Shown piece by piece: positions 18,441 to 27,939 of a stretch of 64,000 nt of DNA. Where the stretch lies: positions 3,472,001 through 3,536,000 of the forward strand of contig NZ_CP087196.1 of the NCBI RefSeq assembly GCF_024749285.1, written 5' to 3'. The stretch is from Pseudomonas sp. B21-015. Its GTDB lineage: Bacteria > Pseudomonadota > Gammaproteobacteria > Pseudomonadales > Pseudomonadaceae. How positions within the stretch are numbered: the first letter of the stretch is position 1; each line of letters begins with the position of its first letter. The notes under the pieces are model-generated. The model worked only from the letters and a program-made list of their open reading frames with translations, was not told the DNA's origin and made no database searches. Made by a program: the position numbers and the translations under genes.

Positions 18441-18637
18441 TCCCCTCGCTTGAATCGGAAACGGCCGCCGCTGTTTCCGATCTGCTGAAACCTGCCAGCT
18501 CCGGCAACTCACAAAGTTTTCACATCTGCTTGTTGATACTCCGGCTCATTGTGGCCGCTCGGTATCCGGGCGGCGTTTGTTCGTCTGCGACAGGGAGAGT
18601 GCCGACGGCCGAAGTGATCATCCGGCGGGAGTGTTGA

Positions 18638-20383
18638 ATGGCTTTGTTTAAACGCAGCAAAACGTCTGCGAATGGTTTCGACTGGGCAGGATTTCTCTGG
18701 TTATTTCTGTTCTTCTGGTATTTTTCCGGCATCACCCAACTGCTGATTCAACTGACGGGCACCTCCGGTTTTAGCGGGTTCCGCCAGGCCTTTGTGATGA
18801 GTGCCGTCTGGCTGGCGCCGATGCTGTTGTTTCCCAAACAAACCCGTGTGATGTCCGCGCTGATCGGCATGGTGCTGTGGGCCTGTTCGATGGCCAGCCT
18901 GGGTTATTTCTTCATTTATCAGCAGGAATTTTCCCAGAGCGTCATCTTCATCATGTTCGAATCGAACGTGTCTGAAGCCGGCGAGTACATGACCCAGTAT
19001 TTTGCCTGGTGGATGGTGCTGGCGTTCCTCGCCCACACCGCGTTCGCGTATTTCCTTTGGACCCGCTTGCGCCCGGTGTACCTGCCACGCGCCCAGGCGC
19101 TGATTGCAGCGACGGCGATTCTGCTGGCCGTGATCGGTTACCCGCTGATCAAGCAGACCGCGCGCACCGGCAGCCTGGCGGACGGCTTCGAGAAATTCGA
19201 AACCCGCATCGAGCCCGCGGTGCCGTGGCAGATGGCCGTGGCCTATCACCGTTACCTCGAGACCCTGGTCGGCATGCAAGATATGCTCGACAGCGCCAGC
19301 AAGATCCCGCCCCTCAAGAACCTCACCGACTCGATGGCCAACCAGCCGGCGACCCTGGTGCTGGTGATCGGCGAGTCCACCAACCGTCAGCGCATGAGCC
19401 TGTACGGCTACCCTCGGGAAACCACCCCGGAACTGGACAAGCTCAAGGACCAACTGGCGGTTTTCGATAACGTCATTACCCCACGCCCCTACACCATCGA
19501 AGCGTTGCAGCAGGTGCTGACGTTCGCTGACGAAGAAAATCCGGACCTCTACCTGACGACGCCGTCATTGGTCAGCATGATGAAGCAGGCGGGTTACAAG
19601 ACTTTCTGGATCACCAATCAGCAGACCATGACCAAACGCAACACCATGCTCACGACCTTCTCCGAGCAGGCCGACGAACAGGTGTACCTGAACAACAACC
19701 GCAACCAGAACGCCGCCCAGTACGATGGCGATGTGATCGAGCCGTTCAACAAGGCGCTGGCCGATGCAGCGCCACGCAAACTGATCGTCGTGCATTTGCT
19801 CGGCACGCACATGAGTTACCAGTACCGTTATCCGTCGACGTTCAACAAGTTCACCGACCGCAAAGGCGTTCCGGACGGCGTGCGTGACGATCAGGTGCCG
19901 ACGTACAACAGCTATGACAACGCAGTGCTGTACAACGATTTCGTGGTGTCGAGTCTGATCAAGGACTACGCCAAGGCTGATCCGAACGGTTTCCTGCTGT
20001 ACCTCTCCGACCACGGCGAAGACGTCTTCGACTCCGCTGACCACAACACCCTGGGCCGCAACGAGAACAAGCCGACCGCGCCGATGTACACCATTCCATT
20101 CATGGCCTGGGCTTCGCCGAAATGGCGTGAAAACCATGACTGGAGTTTCGCCGCTGACCTGGGTCGGCCGTACAGCAGTTCCCAGCTGATTCACACTTGG
20201 GCTGATCTGGCCGGCCTGAACTTTGATGAGCTGGACCGCAGCAAAAGCCTGGTCAGCGACAGCTTCAAGCCTCGGCCATTGATGATCGGCAACCCTTATG
20301 AGCGTGAGCAGCGGCCGTTGATCGATTTCAGCCTGATGAAAACCAAGGGCGCGCCTGTCGCTCCGGCGGTCGTTCAGCAGTAG
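18638..20383 (+). CDS. cptA: Phosphoethanolamine transferase CptA
   Basis: Inner-membrane enzyme of 581 residues that transfers phosphoethanolamine from phosphatidylethanolamine to lipopolysaccharide (core heptose in characterised CptA). Seen: five hydrophobic segments in residues 1-175, then a periplasmic sulfatase-fold domain with the nucleophile region VIGESTNRQRMSLYGY (about 241-256, Thr nucleophile), HLLGTHMSYQYRYP (about 388-401) and the metal-binding YLSDHGEDVFDS (about 451-462). ATG at 18638 follows GGGAG. Stand-alone gene flanked by a REPIN. EptA-type lipid A specificity cannot be fully excluded. Confidence 0.92.
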   Translation: MALFKRSKTSANGFDWAGFLWLFLFFWYFSGITQLLIQLTGTSGFSGFRQAFVMSAVWLAPMLLFPKQTRVMSALIGMVLWACSMASLGYFFIYQQEFSQSVIFIMFESNVSEAGEYMTQYFAWWMVLAFLAHTAFAYFLWTRLRPVYLPRAQALIAATAILLAVIGYPLIKQTARTGSLADGFEKFETRIEPAVPWQMAVAYHRYLETLVGMQDMLDSASKIPPLKNLTDSMANQPATLVLVIGESTNRQRMSLYGYPRETTPELDKLKDQLAVFDNVITPRPYTIEALQQVLTFADEENPDLYLTTPSLVSMMKQAGYKTFWITNQQTMTKRNTMLTTFSEQADEQVYLNNNRNQNAAQYDGDVIEPFNKALADAAPRKLIVVHLLGTHMSYQYRYPSTFNKFTDRKGVPDGVRDDQVPTYNSYDNAVLYNDFVVSSLIKDYAKADPNGFLLYLSDHGEDVFDSADHNTLGRNENKPTAPMYTIPFMAWASPKWRENHDWSFAADLGRPYSSSQLIHTWADLAGLNFDELDRSKSLVSDSFKPRPLMIGNPYEREQRPLIDFSLMKTKGAPVAPAVVQQ

Positions 20384-20403
20384 TTTTTGAGGGGGGCAGA
20401 ACC

Positions 20404-20493
20404 TGTGGGAGCGAGCCTGCTCGCGAAGACGCCGGTACAGTCAACATTGATGTTGCCTGACCCACTGCTTTCGCGAGCAGGCTCGCTCCCACA
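20404..20493. repeat. REPIN: two inverted REP elements
   Basis: TGTGGGAGCGAGCCTGCTCG at 20404-20423 and its inverted partner ending TCGCTCCCACA at 20493, about 40 bases apart, form a typical REP doublet between cptA and the convergent GNAT gene. The interior ACATTGATGT motif is shared with the REPINs at 28678, 49007 and (in variant form) 63049. Confidence 0.93.
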
Positions 20494-20511
20494 GAGATTG
20501 CGGATGGCGGA

Positions 20512-21003
20512 CTAAAGCGCTTTGGTCCAGAACAGCATCCGGCCGTGCGCCGGGTCGAACATGCCTGGCGAAAAACCGAATTTGCCATAAGACGCCTGAG
20601 CCACTGGATTGCCTTCCAGCACTTCCAGGGTGATTTTGCAGCAGCCGCGCTGGCGTGCGATGTCCTCGACCTTGTGCAGCATCTTCTGACTCAGCCCCAA
20701 CCCGCGAAACTTCGACACCACAACCACATCGTGCACGTTGACCAATGGCCGACAGGCAAAGGTCGAAAAGCCTTCGAAGCAATTGACCAGCCCTGCCGGC
20801 TCACCGCCGACAAACGCCAGTACGCTGAAGGCATGGGGACGTTTGGCCAGCTCCCCCGGCAGTTGTTGCAATCTATCGACGGGTAACGGGTGACCGCCGC
20901 CCATCGGGTCTTCGGCGTAGTGGTTCAATACAAGACAAATCGCCTCGGCATGCACCGGGTTCGAGTAGCTGGCCTGAAGCACTAGAATTTCTGCGGATTC
21001 CAT
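20512..21003 (-). CDS. GNAT-family N-acetyltransferase
   Basis: Acetyl-CoA-dependent acyltransferase of 163 residues. Seen: strand 4 HDVVVVSKFRGLGLSQKML, containing the CoA-pyrophosphate loop RGLGLSQ (about residues 98-104), followed by EDIARQRGCCKITLEVLEGN and the C-terminal ASYGKFGF signature. The ATG at 21003 is preceded by GAGGGTGG; an in-frame GTG at 21009 is a less likely start. The substrate is unknown. It is monocistronic and ends next to a REPIN. Confidence 0.88.
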   Translation of the reverse strand: MESAEILVLQASYSNPVHAEAICLVLNHYAEDPMGGGHPLPVDRLQQLPGELAKRPHAFSVLAFVGGEPAGLVNCFEGFSTFACRPLVNVHDVVVVSKFRGLGLSQKMLHKVEDIARQRGCCKITLEVLEGNPVAQASYGKFGFSPGMFDPAHGRMLFWTKAL

Positions 21004-21133
21004 TTCCACCCTCGATCACACATAAAGTTGCCCCAGCTCGCCTCTTGCGCACTGAAAGGTCCTGCGACCTTATCGCGAGCGCCGGGGTGCCGACAACCGG
21101 ATCCTCTCGCCCCGTTGCACCTCCTCCCGGGCA

Positions 21134-22252
21134 TCAAGTCTGGGCAAAACGTTTTAGCTGCATTTCCTGCAAACGGCTGAGGGTGCGGCGGAACGGGAAT
21201 TCCAGATAGCCCTCGGTGTACAACGCCTCCATCGGCACCTGCGCCTCGAGGTACAGCGGCACCTTGCGGTCATAGCATTCGTCCACCAGGGCGATGAACC
21301 GCCGCACGCCGTCGTCATGCACCGACAACTGGGGCAACTCGCGATCCCCCGCCGCCACTCGCTCGACACCGTCTTCAGTGCCACGGGCGATGCGCCCTTC
21401 ACGCTTTTGCGCGCTGAGGTTGGGTACCTCACTCAGCACAATAGCGGTGAAGGTGTCGCACAGGGCCATGAAGTCCATGGCGGCAAAAGGCTGCTCGCAG
21501 AGTTCGGCGTAGCGGCACCAGAGCACGGTTTGACTGGCCTGCATGACACTGACCGAACGGTAGCCGATCTTCACCGGATCGCTGGACAGCGACTGGCCGA
21601 CGGTCAAGGCCTTGAACACTTCGCCGAGGGCGCCGGGCTGACCCGGCACGTTCACCCAGTAACGCTGCACACCGGCGCCAGGGTGCAGACGATGATCTTC
21701 CCCGCCATCCACCGCAATGACCTGCATGTGTTGCTTGATCGCAACAATGGCCGGCATGAATCGGTCGCGGTTGAAGCCGTCGGCGTACAGCTGATCCGGT
21801 GGTTGGTTGGAGGTACACACCACTACCACGCCCTGCTCGAACATCACCTGAAACAGACGCCCGAGAATGATCGCGTCACCGATGTCGTTGACGAACAGCT
21901 CATCGAAACACAGCACCCGTACTTCCTGGCTCAATTCGCGCGCCAGCGTGTTCAACGGGTCGGCGGTGCCGGTCAATTGAAAGGAACGCTGATGGACCCA
22001 GCCCATGAAGTGATGAAAATGCTGACGCCGAGCCGGGACGCGCAGGGTTTGGTAGAACTGATCCATCAACCAGGTCTTGCCCCGCCCGACCGGCCCCCAG
22101 AGGTACACGCCGGTGATCGGCGTACGGCCTTCATGCAAGGCTTCGTGGCATTTTTGCAGCGCCCACACGGCGTGTTCCTGGGCTTCGTCCTGGACGAAGC
22201 CCTTCTGCTCGATGGCGTGTTGCCAGGCGCTTAAGGGAGAGTCGACATTCAT
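21134..22252 (-). CDS. zapE: Cell division protein ZapE (AFG1-like ATPase)
   Basis: Cytosolic ATPase of the AFG1/LACE1 family; ZapE associates with the Z ring and affects FtsZ under stress. 372 residues. Seen: Walker A GVYLWGPVGRGKTWLMD (about residues 48-64), the family segment HFHHFMGWVH, Walker B VLCFDELFVNDIGDA (about 127-141), and sensor-like VVVVCTSNQPPDQLY. I chose ATG at 22252; an alternative in-frame ATG at 22282 adds 10 residues, and neither has a clear ribosome binding site. Pseudomonads often carry two paralogues, so this may be the second. Confidence 0.87.
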   Translation of the reverse strand: MNVDSPLSAWQHAIEQKGFVQDEAQEHAVWALQKCHEALHEGRTPITGVYLWGPVGRGKTWLMDQFYQTLRVPARRQHFHHFMGWVHQRSFQLTGTADPLNTLARELSQEVRVLCFDELFVNDIGDAIILGRLFQVMFEQGVVVVCTSNQPPDQLYADGFNRDRFMPAIVAIKQHMQVIAVDGGEDHRLHPGAGVQRYWVNVPGQPGALGEVFKALTVGQSLSSDPVKIGYRSVSVMQASQTVLWCRYAELCEQPFAAMDFMALCDTFTAIVLSEVPNLSAQKREGRIARGTEDGVERVAAGDRELPQLSVHDDGVRRFIALVDECYDRKVPLYLEAQVPMEALYTEGYLEFPFRRTLSRLQEMQLKRFAQT

Positions 22253-22293
22253 GCGCGGCAGTATAGGCAAATCGCAATTCATGTGGGAGCGGG

Positions 22294-22635
22294 TTACAGA
22301 GAGATGTCCAGCCGGGCGATCTTGCCCTGCTCATTGAGGCGGAACGTGTAGCGCAGTTCCAGCGGGCTACCGGGAAAGGTGCCGGAGATCAGGTTGTGGA
22401 CCAGCACTTTGCCGGTGCGCAGCTGAACGTCGAGCACCTCGACCCGGGGTTGGTAACGTTGTGCGGTGTCTTGCATCCATTGAGCAATGGCTTGCGTGCC
22501 GACTTGATGCTGCCCCTCATCGAACACATTGGCATTCTCAGCGAAAAAACTGGCGACCCTCGACGTGTCGCGAGCATTGGCGGCAGCAATGTAGGCGGCG
22601 ATGGCAGGGGCCAGTGAAGAGGCTGGACTGGACAT
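22294..22635 (-). CDS. SnoaL/NTF2-like domain protein
   Basis: Small protein of 113 residues with the alpha+beta cone fold of NTF2-like proteins: helix AIAAYIAAANARDTSRVASFFAENA (read in parts, residues 12-36), the F-x-E-N-A-x-V-x-D-E-G bend, GTQAIAQWMQDT, and four C-terminal strands ending RYTFRLNEQGKIARLDISL. ATG at 22635 follows AAGGAG. Such proteins are isomerase/hydratase-like or regulatory; catalytic identity cannot be deduced. It lies downstream of, and on the same strand as, a WYL-domain regulator, with a gap of about 52 bases, so co-transcription is possible. Confidence 0.82.
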   Translation of the reverse strand: MSSPASSLAPAIAAYIAAANARDTSRVASFFAENANVFDEGQHQVGTQAIAQWMQDTAQRYQPRVEVLDVQLRTGKVLVHNLISGTFPGSPLELRYTFRLNEQGKIARLDISL

Positions 22636-22687
22636 GTTTACGGCTCCTTGTGAGTTGATTCTGGAGCCATGCTAAAACAAGCCTGTG

Positions 22688-23404
22688 TCAGTTCTTGTCA
22701 GGAGTGAAACGCCCTGCTTCGTCCAGTTGCATCTGCTTGCGCCAGGTGCGCAACAGGTCGCTGCGCCGCCCCGGGTAACGTTCGCCCTGTTCAGTGGCGG
22801 CCGAGATCCGGTCGGTGCGAAACGTGCGATAGGCGCTGCGTAACTCACACCAGGCGACAATGATCCGCACCTCGTTGAGAAACCCCAGGGCCAGTGGCCA
22901 GATCAGCCGCTGACTGGGCACCTGATTGGCGTCCGCGTAATCGAGGTGCAGCTTGGCCTGATCGCGGATGGCCTGGCGAAACACATTCAAGGGCACGGCA
23001 TTTTGCGGGTAGCCACAACCTGGTGGGCCCGGCAACACCGTCGGGTTGCGCAAGGCATCCTGGGCCGTCGGGTCGAGCACCGCGGCGATTTTTGCCAGGG
23101 CATCGGCCGCGGCTTTGCTCAAGACCTCATCGCCACGCTGATCCACGTAACGCAAACCGAGCACAATGGCTTCGGTTTCATCGGCATTGAGCATCAAGGG
23201 CGGTAGAAACAAACCGCTGCGCAACACATAACCGATCCCCGCTTCGCCAAAGATCGGCGCGCCGAGCGCGGTGAGTTCCGCGATGTCGCGGTACAGCGTG
23301 CGCTCGGAAATCTCCAGTTCGCTGGCCAATGTCGCGGCAGTCACCGGACGACTTTTGCCCCGCAGCACTTGTAACAAGGTCAGTAAACGAGTGGTTCGTG
23401 ACAC
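22688..23404 (-). CDS. YafY-type HTH / WYL-domain transcription regulator
   Basis: DNA-binding regulator. Seen: N-terminal winged HTH_11 (TTRLLTLLQVLRGKSRPVTAATLASELEIS in parts, then ERTLYRDIAELTALGAPI, a DeoR-like recognition segment), and a WYL ligand domain with RLIWPLALGFLNEVRIIVAWCELRSAYRTFRTDRI near the C-terminus (WYL core here WPL...IIVAWCE). I chose GTG at 23404, where the family normally begins (SRTTRLL). The open frame extends to 23497 but its first 31 residues are unlike the family. About 238 residues from GTG. It probably controls itself and the NTF2-like gene downstream. Confidence 0.82.
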   Translation of the reverse strand: MSRTTRLLTLLQVLRGKSRPVTAATLASELEISERTLYRDIAELTALGAPIFGEAGIGYVLRSGLFLPPLMLNADETEAIVLGLRYVDQRGDEVLSKAAADALAKIAAVLDPTAQDALRNPTVLPGPPGCGYPQNAVPLNVFRQAIRDQAKLHLDYADANQVPSQRLIWPLALGFLNEVRIIVAWCELRSAYRTFRTDRISAATEQGERYPGRRSDLLRTWRKQMQLDEAGRFTPDKN

Positions 23405-23505
23405 GGTCGGCAGGCTCTTTCCTGAAAAGTCGCCGGAGCTTAGCAGAGGCTGCTGCCAGAAACTGGCAGGAGTGATCTCGCTCCAAGAGCCGAACACAAC
23501 TCAAA

Positions 23506-23589
23506 TGTGCGAGCGGGCTTGCTCGCGAAAGCGGTTTAACATCTCACACTTATATTGGCTGACACTCCGCCTTCGCGAGCAAGCCCACA
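23506..23589. repeat. REPIN: two inverted REP elements
   Basis: TGTGCGAGCGGGCTTGCTCG from 23506 and the inverted copy CGAGCAAGCCCACA ending 23589 form a diverged REP doublet. It lies in a gene-free stretch of about 480 bases (23405-23884) that also contains a single REP of another type at 23672-23699. Confidence 0.88.
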
Positions 23590-23671
23590 TTTTGGTTTGC
23601 GCGTTACCGATCGACCTTGTGTTTAGCCGCATACAGACACAGCATCTCCGGGTTTGCGGCTGCTGCGCAGC

Positions 23672-23699
23672 CGAACGGGAGCAAGCTCCCTCGCCACAG
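23672..23699. repeat. Single REP element of a second type
   Basis: GGGAGCAAGCTCCCTCGCCACAG, read across 23678-23699, is the other frequent Pseudomonas REP core (inverse of CTGTGGCGAGGGAGCTTGCTCCC), here without an inverted partner. The rest of the interval to 23884 shows no gene with its own ribosome binding site. Confidence 0.75.
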
Positions 23700-23884
23700 G
23701 TTTTGTGTATGCCCCTCTGTACCGTTTAGCCCCGATTTACGGCCTCGACGGCCGATGGGCCTGGGCGGTGCCTGAAGTGTTGCGCGAGTTGCCAAAGGCG
23801 CTGCACACCATCTTCGAATCGCCAATCACTGTCCGTGCGTTGTGCGCTATCGTGCTGAATATCTTCCTGCCCGAGAGCCTGTCC

Positions 23885-24352
23885 ATGCGCAGATTAATCG
23901 TCCTGTCCTTCCTGCTGCTCTCCCTCGGCGCCTGCGCCCTGTTCCCCAGTCGCGATCCGCTGCACATAAACGTGGTCGGTATCGAGCCGCTGCAAAGCCA
24001 GGAACTGGAAGTGCGTTTCGCGGTAAAACTGCGCGTGCAAAACCCCAACGAAACCGCGATCGCCTACAACGGCGTGGCGCTGGACCTGGAAGTCAACGGC
24101 CGACCACTCGCCTCCGGCGTCAGCAACCAGTCGGGCTCGATCCCACGGTTCTCCGAAGCAGTGTTAGTGGTGCCGGTGAGCATTTCGGCGTTCACGGTGC
24201 TGCGTCAGACCCTGGGGTTGAGTCAGACGCAGACCCTGGACAATCTGCCCTACGTACTGCGCGGCAAGCTGGCTGGCGGCGCGTTCGGTACCCTGCGTTT
24301 TGTCGATCGCGGCAAGCTCAGCCTGTCGGGTTCGACCTCCGGCACCTGGTAA
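23885..24352 (+). CDS. LEA type 2 / WHy-domain lipoprotein
   Basis: Exported lipoprotein of 155 residues with lipobox LSLGAC (Cys17). It contains a water-stress-and-hypersensitive-response (WHy) / LEA14-type domain: INVVGIEPLQSQELEVRFAVKLRVQNPNE (in parts), YNGVALDLEVNGRPLASGVSNQSGSIPRFSE, and a C-terminal strand set with YVLRGKLAGG. I chose ATG at 23885, just before the signal peptide and after CGAGAG, although the frame is open from 23654. LEA14-like proteins are linked to desiccation tolerance in plants; the bacterial role is poorly known. Convergent with the PhoD-like gene, sharing a hairpin. Confidence 0.85.
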   Translation: MRRLIVLSFLLLSLGACALFPSRDPLHINVVGIEPLQSQELEVRFAVKLRVQNPNETAIAYNGVALDLEVNGRPLASGVSNQSGSIPRFSEAVLVVPVSISAFTVLRQTLGLSQTQTLDNLPYVLRGKLAGGAFGTLRFVDRGKLSLSGSTSGTW

Positions 24353-24354
24353 CG

Positions 24355-24372
24355 CCCCGTTATGTAACGGGG
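24355..24372. terminator. Shared hairpin between convergent genes
   Basis: CCCCGTTA (24355-24362) and TAACGGGG (24365-24372) pair directly after the stop of the LEA-type gene and overlap the stop codon of the reverse-strand PhoD-like gene. It is probably a bidirectional terminator, though without a long T tract. Confidence 0.55.
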
Positions 24373-25922
24373 TAGATCACCTGCGTCACACAATGCTTGA
24401 GACCTTCTATGTGCCAGTTGGCCCACAGTCGGGTTTTGCCGTTGCCGCCCTCATCCGGCTCTATCGCCAGCCAGTTTCGAGCGGCAATCAGGTAACGTCC
24501 CCTTGTGCCGATGGGCAACATGGTTCCGGTGATGGCGTAGTCGATCTGTTCCTGGTGCCCGCCAATGGACTCCAGAAATTGCACCGCCAGCACCGGCGGC
24601 GAAGGATGCACGACCCCGGTCGAAATCAATTGGTAGATCGTTCCTGCACCATCGACGTTATGCCGGGACAACTTCGATTCGATCACACAGGCCCCGGCCA
24701 CATGAACATCACCGGACACCAGCGTAACCTTGCATGACTCGGCATTGGCGAAATCCAGCAGCCGCATGATCAGCCGCTTGCGTTCGTCTCGGTGGGGCTG
24801 GCTTCGCCAGTGGTCGCGCAAATCGTCCTCAAGCTCCTGTTGCCCCGACATCAGGTCCAGCGCCTTTTCGGCCGCCTGCAAATCAAGGTAACCCACGGGA
24901 ATACTCGACATCAGCAACAGGTGCTTGTGCGCCTTGACCTTGTCCAGCCAGGCATAAATCGCATCCCAACTGAGGGGCGAAATCACCCGGGTCTGTTGAG
25001 CCCGTGGAGTCGTCAAGTCCGGCGCGCGTTCGCTGCGCAGGTCGGGAACCAACAATGCCAACTCGCCCAGGCCGGTGAACCCCAGGTGAAAGCCGTCGGC
25101 GGTACCCGGAATCGCGCAGGGATGCGTATCAGCGGACGGTTTGAGGTGCGGATGGGTCTGGATCAGTTGCTGCTGGAAAATCCTGAAATAGCGTTTGGCC
25201 GTGGCAAACAGCCCCTGGAACACCGGACTTGAATGCAGCATCTCATCGTAGGAACCCCAGCCGTCGATGATGTCATGGTCATCCCACATCATCACCGTCG
25301 GGATGGCGCTGAATAGCTTCGCGACCTCAGGCTGTTTCCAGCACTCCAGGTAGAGCCTGGCGAAAAACTTGTCCAGATCTGCTTCGATCACCTTGGTGTA
25401 GACGGCCTTTTGACGATCGGCGAAAGGTTTGGCAAACCATGCTTTCATGGACGACACGCTGCTGCGCATGTCGTCGCTGTAAAGCTGATCGCCACCCATC
25501 AACAGCAGGTGATAGGGCTTGCTTTGATGAACGCCCCACATGTGCTCCCAACGCTCGTTGTTCCTGTCCACCTTCTCCATGTCCTTGGGGTCCGAGAAGC
25601 CGTTGCACGACACATACGCGATGCGCGGCGACTGGCCCTTGGCCGGAACGACAAAGTTGGCCTCTGCCCCCTCTATGTTGATCGTGTAAGTGGTGGCAAC
25701 GGATTTGTCTTGCGGTGTTTTGAAATCAATGCGCCAGACGCGGTGCTGAGGATTGAGCAGCGGGATATCGGCGGTGGCCAACGGTTTGCCGGCAGTGACA
25801 CCCTTGGGCACCTTCACGCTGGGCGATGACCCGCCCAAGGGTAGAACCACCAGAGCCGACACGTTATAGACACTACTGTTGATGCCACGAAACTGCAGAA
25901 TCGGGCCGAGTAACACACTCAT
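24360..25922 (-). CDS. PhoD-like alkaline phosphatase D family metallophosphatase
   Basis: Phosphoesterase of about 520 residues with the calcineurin-like/PhoD fold. Seen: RIAYVSCNGFSDP (about residues 97-109), LLLMGGDQLYSDD (metal Asp, about 137-149), VMMWDDHDIIDGWGSYDE (about 210-227), and the C-terminal VTLVSGDVHVAGA (metal His and Asp, near 400). It has no Tat or Sec signal peptide at either candidate start (25922 ATG, or 25937 ATG five residues earlier), whereas classical PhoD is Tat-exported. It may therefore act in the cytosol. Substrate specificity unknown. Confidence 0.83.
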   Translation of the reverse strand: MSVLLGPILQFRGINSSVYNVSALVVLPLGGSSPSVKVPKGVTAGKPLATADIPLLNPQHRVWRIDFKTPQDKSVATTYTINIEGAEANFVVPAKGQSPRIAYVSCNGFSDPKDMEKVDRNNERWEHMWGVHQSKPYHLLLMGGDQLYSDDMRSSVSSMKAWFAKPFADRQKAVYTKVIEADLDKFFARLYLECWKQPEVAKLFSAIPTVMMWDDHDIIDGWGSYDEMLHSSPVFQGLFATAKRYFRIFQQQLIQTHPHLKPSADTHPCAIPGTADGFHLGFTGLGELALLVPDLRSERAPDLTTPRAQQTRVISPLSWDAIYAWLDKVKAHKHLLLMSSIPVGYLDLQAAEKALDLMSGQQELEDDLRDHWRSQPHRDERKRLIMRLLDFANAESCKVTLVSGDVHVAGACVIESKLSRHNVDGAGTIYQLISTGVVHPSPPVLAVQFLESIGGHQEQIDYAITGTMLPIGTRGRYLIAARNWLAIEPDEGGNGKTRLWANWHIEGLKHCVTQVIYPVT

Positions 25923-25990
25923 GGGCAGTCCATCCATTGACGGGGGTATAAACGCCTAGAGACTAGACGACAATCACGCCCCCACCAGAT

Positions 25991-26914
25991 TTATGTGTTG
26001 AACCGCACGCCCGGTTTGGCTCGCTCATCCACCGTCAACTCAAACACATCCGGGCGCGCGTAGTGCCCGACCACGTCGTAGTCGTATCGGGCGCGGATCA
26101 GGTCATCGGTGTCGATTTCAGCGGTGAGCAAACCCGCCTCGCCACGCAGCGGCCCGGCGAGAATGTCGCCCATGGGGCCGACAATCACACTGCCACCGGC
26201 AATCAACGGGCGCTGCGCCGGCCAGTTGGCGATGTCCACGCCCAAGGCTTGCGGTGAGTCTTGCACCTGACAGGCGCTGACCACAAAGCAGCGGCCTTCA
26301 TGGGCGATGTGGCGCATGCTGACCTGCCACATTTCCCGCTCGTCCACGGTCGGCGCGCACCAGACTTCCACGCCTTTGGCGTACATCGCAGTACGCAGCA
26401 ACGGCATCATGTTTTCCCAGCACACCACCGCGCCGATTCGCCCGACCTGGCTGTCGATGACCGGCAGAGTCGAGCCATCGCCCTGGCCCCAGATCAATCG
26501 CTCGGTGCCGGTGGGCATCAGCTTGCGGTGTTTGGCGACCAGCCCGGCCTGCGGATCGAAGTACAACGCGGTGCAGTACAAGGTGCTGCCCGCGCGTTCG
26601 ATCACACCGATCACCAGATTGGCCCCGGTGCGGGCCGACAAACCGGCCAGGGCCTCGGTCTCGACACCGGGCACGTCGATGGCGTTGGCGAAATACCGCG
26701 CAAACGCTTCACGACCTTCCGGCAGTCGATAACCCAGTTGTGTACCGAAGCCCTCGCCTTTGGGGTAGCCGCCGAGCAATGCTTCAGGCATGACCACCAG
26801 TGCGGCGCCGGATTCGATAATGGCGTTTTCCCAGGCAAGAATCTGTTCCAGGGTGTCGGCCTTGCCGCCGGGCAAGGCACCGATTTGCAGTGCAGCAACG
26901 ATGGACTTGGGCAT
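25991..26914 (-). CDS. Nitrilase (carbon-nitrogen hydrolase)
   Basis: Hydrolyses a nitrile to carboxylic acid and ammonia; 307 residues. The full catalytic triad is visible: Glu44 in [12 protein letters not shown], Lys131 in [12 protein letters not shown], Cys165 in [12 protein letters not shown]. The CWEN and HRKLMPT context is that of true aliphatic/aryl nitrilases rather than amidases. I chose ATG at 26914 with GGAG 8 bases upstream, instead of the longer frame starting at 26962. A LysR-type gene diverges 85 bases away and is the probable regulator. Natural substrate unknown. Confidence 0.92.
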   Translation of the reverse strand: MPKSIVAALQIGALPGGKADTLEQILAWENAIIESGAALVVMPEALLGGYPKGEGFGTQLGYRLPEGREAFARYFANAIDVPGVETEALAGLSARTGANLVIGVIERAGSTLYCTALYFDPQAGLVAKHRKLMPTGTERLIWGQGDGSTLPVIDSQVGRIGAVVCWENMMPLLRTAMYAKGVEVWCAPTVDEREMWQVSMRHIAHEGRCFVVSACQVQDSPQALGVDIANWPAQRPLIAGGSVIVGPMGDILAGPLRGEAGLLTAEIDTDDLIRARYDYDVVGHYARPDVFELTVDERAKPGVRFNT

Positions 26915-26999
26915 CGCGGTAACTCCGTCAGTAATGAGGTGTTGCTCATTCTCCGGCGCCACAGGATCATGAATAAAGCCCTGCTCACTGCTGAATGAT

Positions 27000-27914
27000 A
27001 TGAATCAAATGAATATCGCCTGCGTCGATCTCAATCTGCTCAAAGTCTTCGAAGCCCTGCATGAGGAATCCAGCGCCAGCCGTGCCGCGCTGCGTCTGGG
27101 TGTGACGCAATCGGCGGTCAGCGCGGCGTTGCGCCGATTGCGAGAAGTGTATGGCGATCAGTTATTCGTGCGCACGGGTCGAGGTCTTGCGCCGACGCTC
27201 AAGGCCAATCAGCTGAAACCGGTGGTCAGCGATGCACTGAACAAATGCCGACAGAGCCTGGCGATGGTCGATCCGGCGGCCCACCATTACGACGGACGCT
27301 CAGTGACGGTGGGGTTGTCGGATGATTTCGAAATCGCCTACGGCCGCCGATTGATCGAAGAGATCGCTCGCTGTGCGCCGAAACTGCGGCTGATCTTTCG
27401 CCAGACCCATAGCCAGATCGTCGCCCAGGCCTTGATGGAGCGCAGCATTGATCTGGCAATCACGGCAGGCGGGTTTGCCGAGCGTTTGCTCAGTCGTCAG
27501 GTGCTGGGTGAAGGGGGTTATCTCTGCCTGGCGGATCCCCTCAGCCTGGCCGATGGGCAGCAGACCCTCAGCCTTGAGGACTTCGTCGCCCGCGAGCACA
27601 TTCTGGTGTCATCGGGCGGTTTTATCGGGATTACCGATGAAGGTCTGGCGGCGTTGGGATTGAGTCGGCGGGTCTGCGCATCGACCACGCACTTTGCCGC
27701 GTTGCCGTATCTGCTCAAAGGCAGTCAGGCGGTGGCGACCATTCCGGCCCATGCGGCCCAAAGTATCGCCGCGCTCAGCGGGCTGGTGCTACTGCCCTGC
27801 CCTTTGGCGCTGCCGCGTTACCCGATCGAACTGGGCTGGCGCACCAGTACGCAGCTCGACCCGGTGGTGTTGAAAGTGCGCGAGGCGATTGTCGCGATCT
27901 TTTCCCACCCGTAG
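27000..27914 (+). CDS. LysR-family transcription regulator divergent from nitrilase
   Basis: LTTR of 304 residues: N-terminal winged HTH (residues 8-66, [37 protein letters not shown] in parts, with [11 protein letters not shown] after it) and a periplasmic-binding-like effector domain (about 95-295). ATG at 27000. The divergent arrangement over an 85-base gap with the nitrilase gene suggests it controls that gene, possibly with the nitrile or its acid product as inducer. The [13 protein letters not shown] style places it near the NodD/PcpR-like group, but I cannot name an orthologue. Confidence 0.9.
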   Translation: MNQMNIACVDLNLLKVFEALHEESSASRAALRLGVTQSAVSAALRRLREVYGDQLFVRTGRGLAPTLKANQLKPVVSDALNKCRQSLAMVDPAAHHYDGRSVTVGLSDDFEIAYGRRLIEEIARCAPKLRLIFRQTHSQIVAQALMERSIDLAITAGGFAERLLSRQVLGEGGYLCLADPLSLADGQQTLSLEDFVAREHILVSSGGFIGITDEGLAALGLSRRVCASTTHFAALPYLLKGSQAVATIPAHAAQSIAALSGLVLLPCPLALPRYPIELGWRTSTQLDPVVLKVREAIVAIFSHP

Positions 27915-27939
27915 GAGCCGAGTAGTGTCAGGTAGAAAC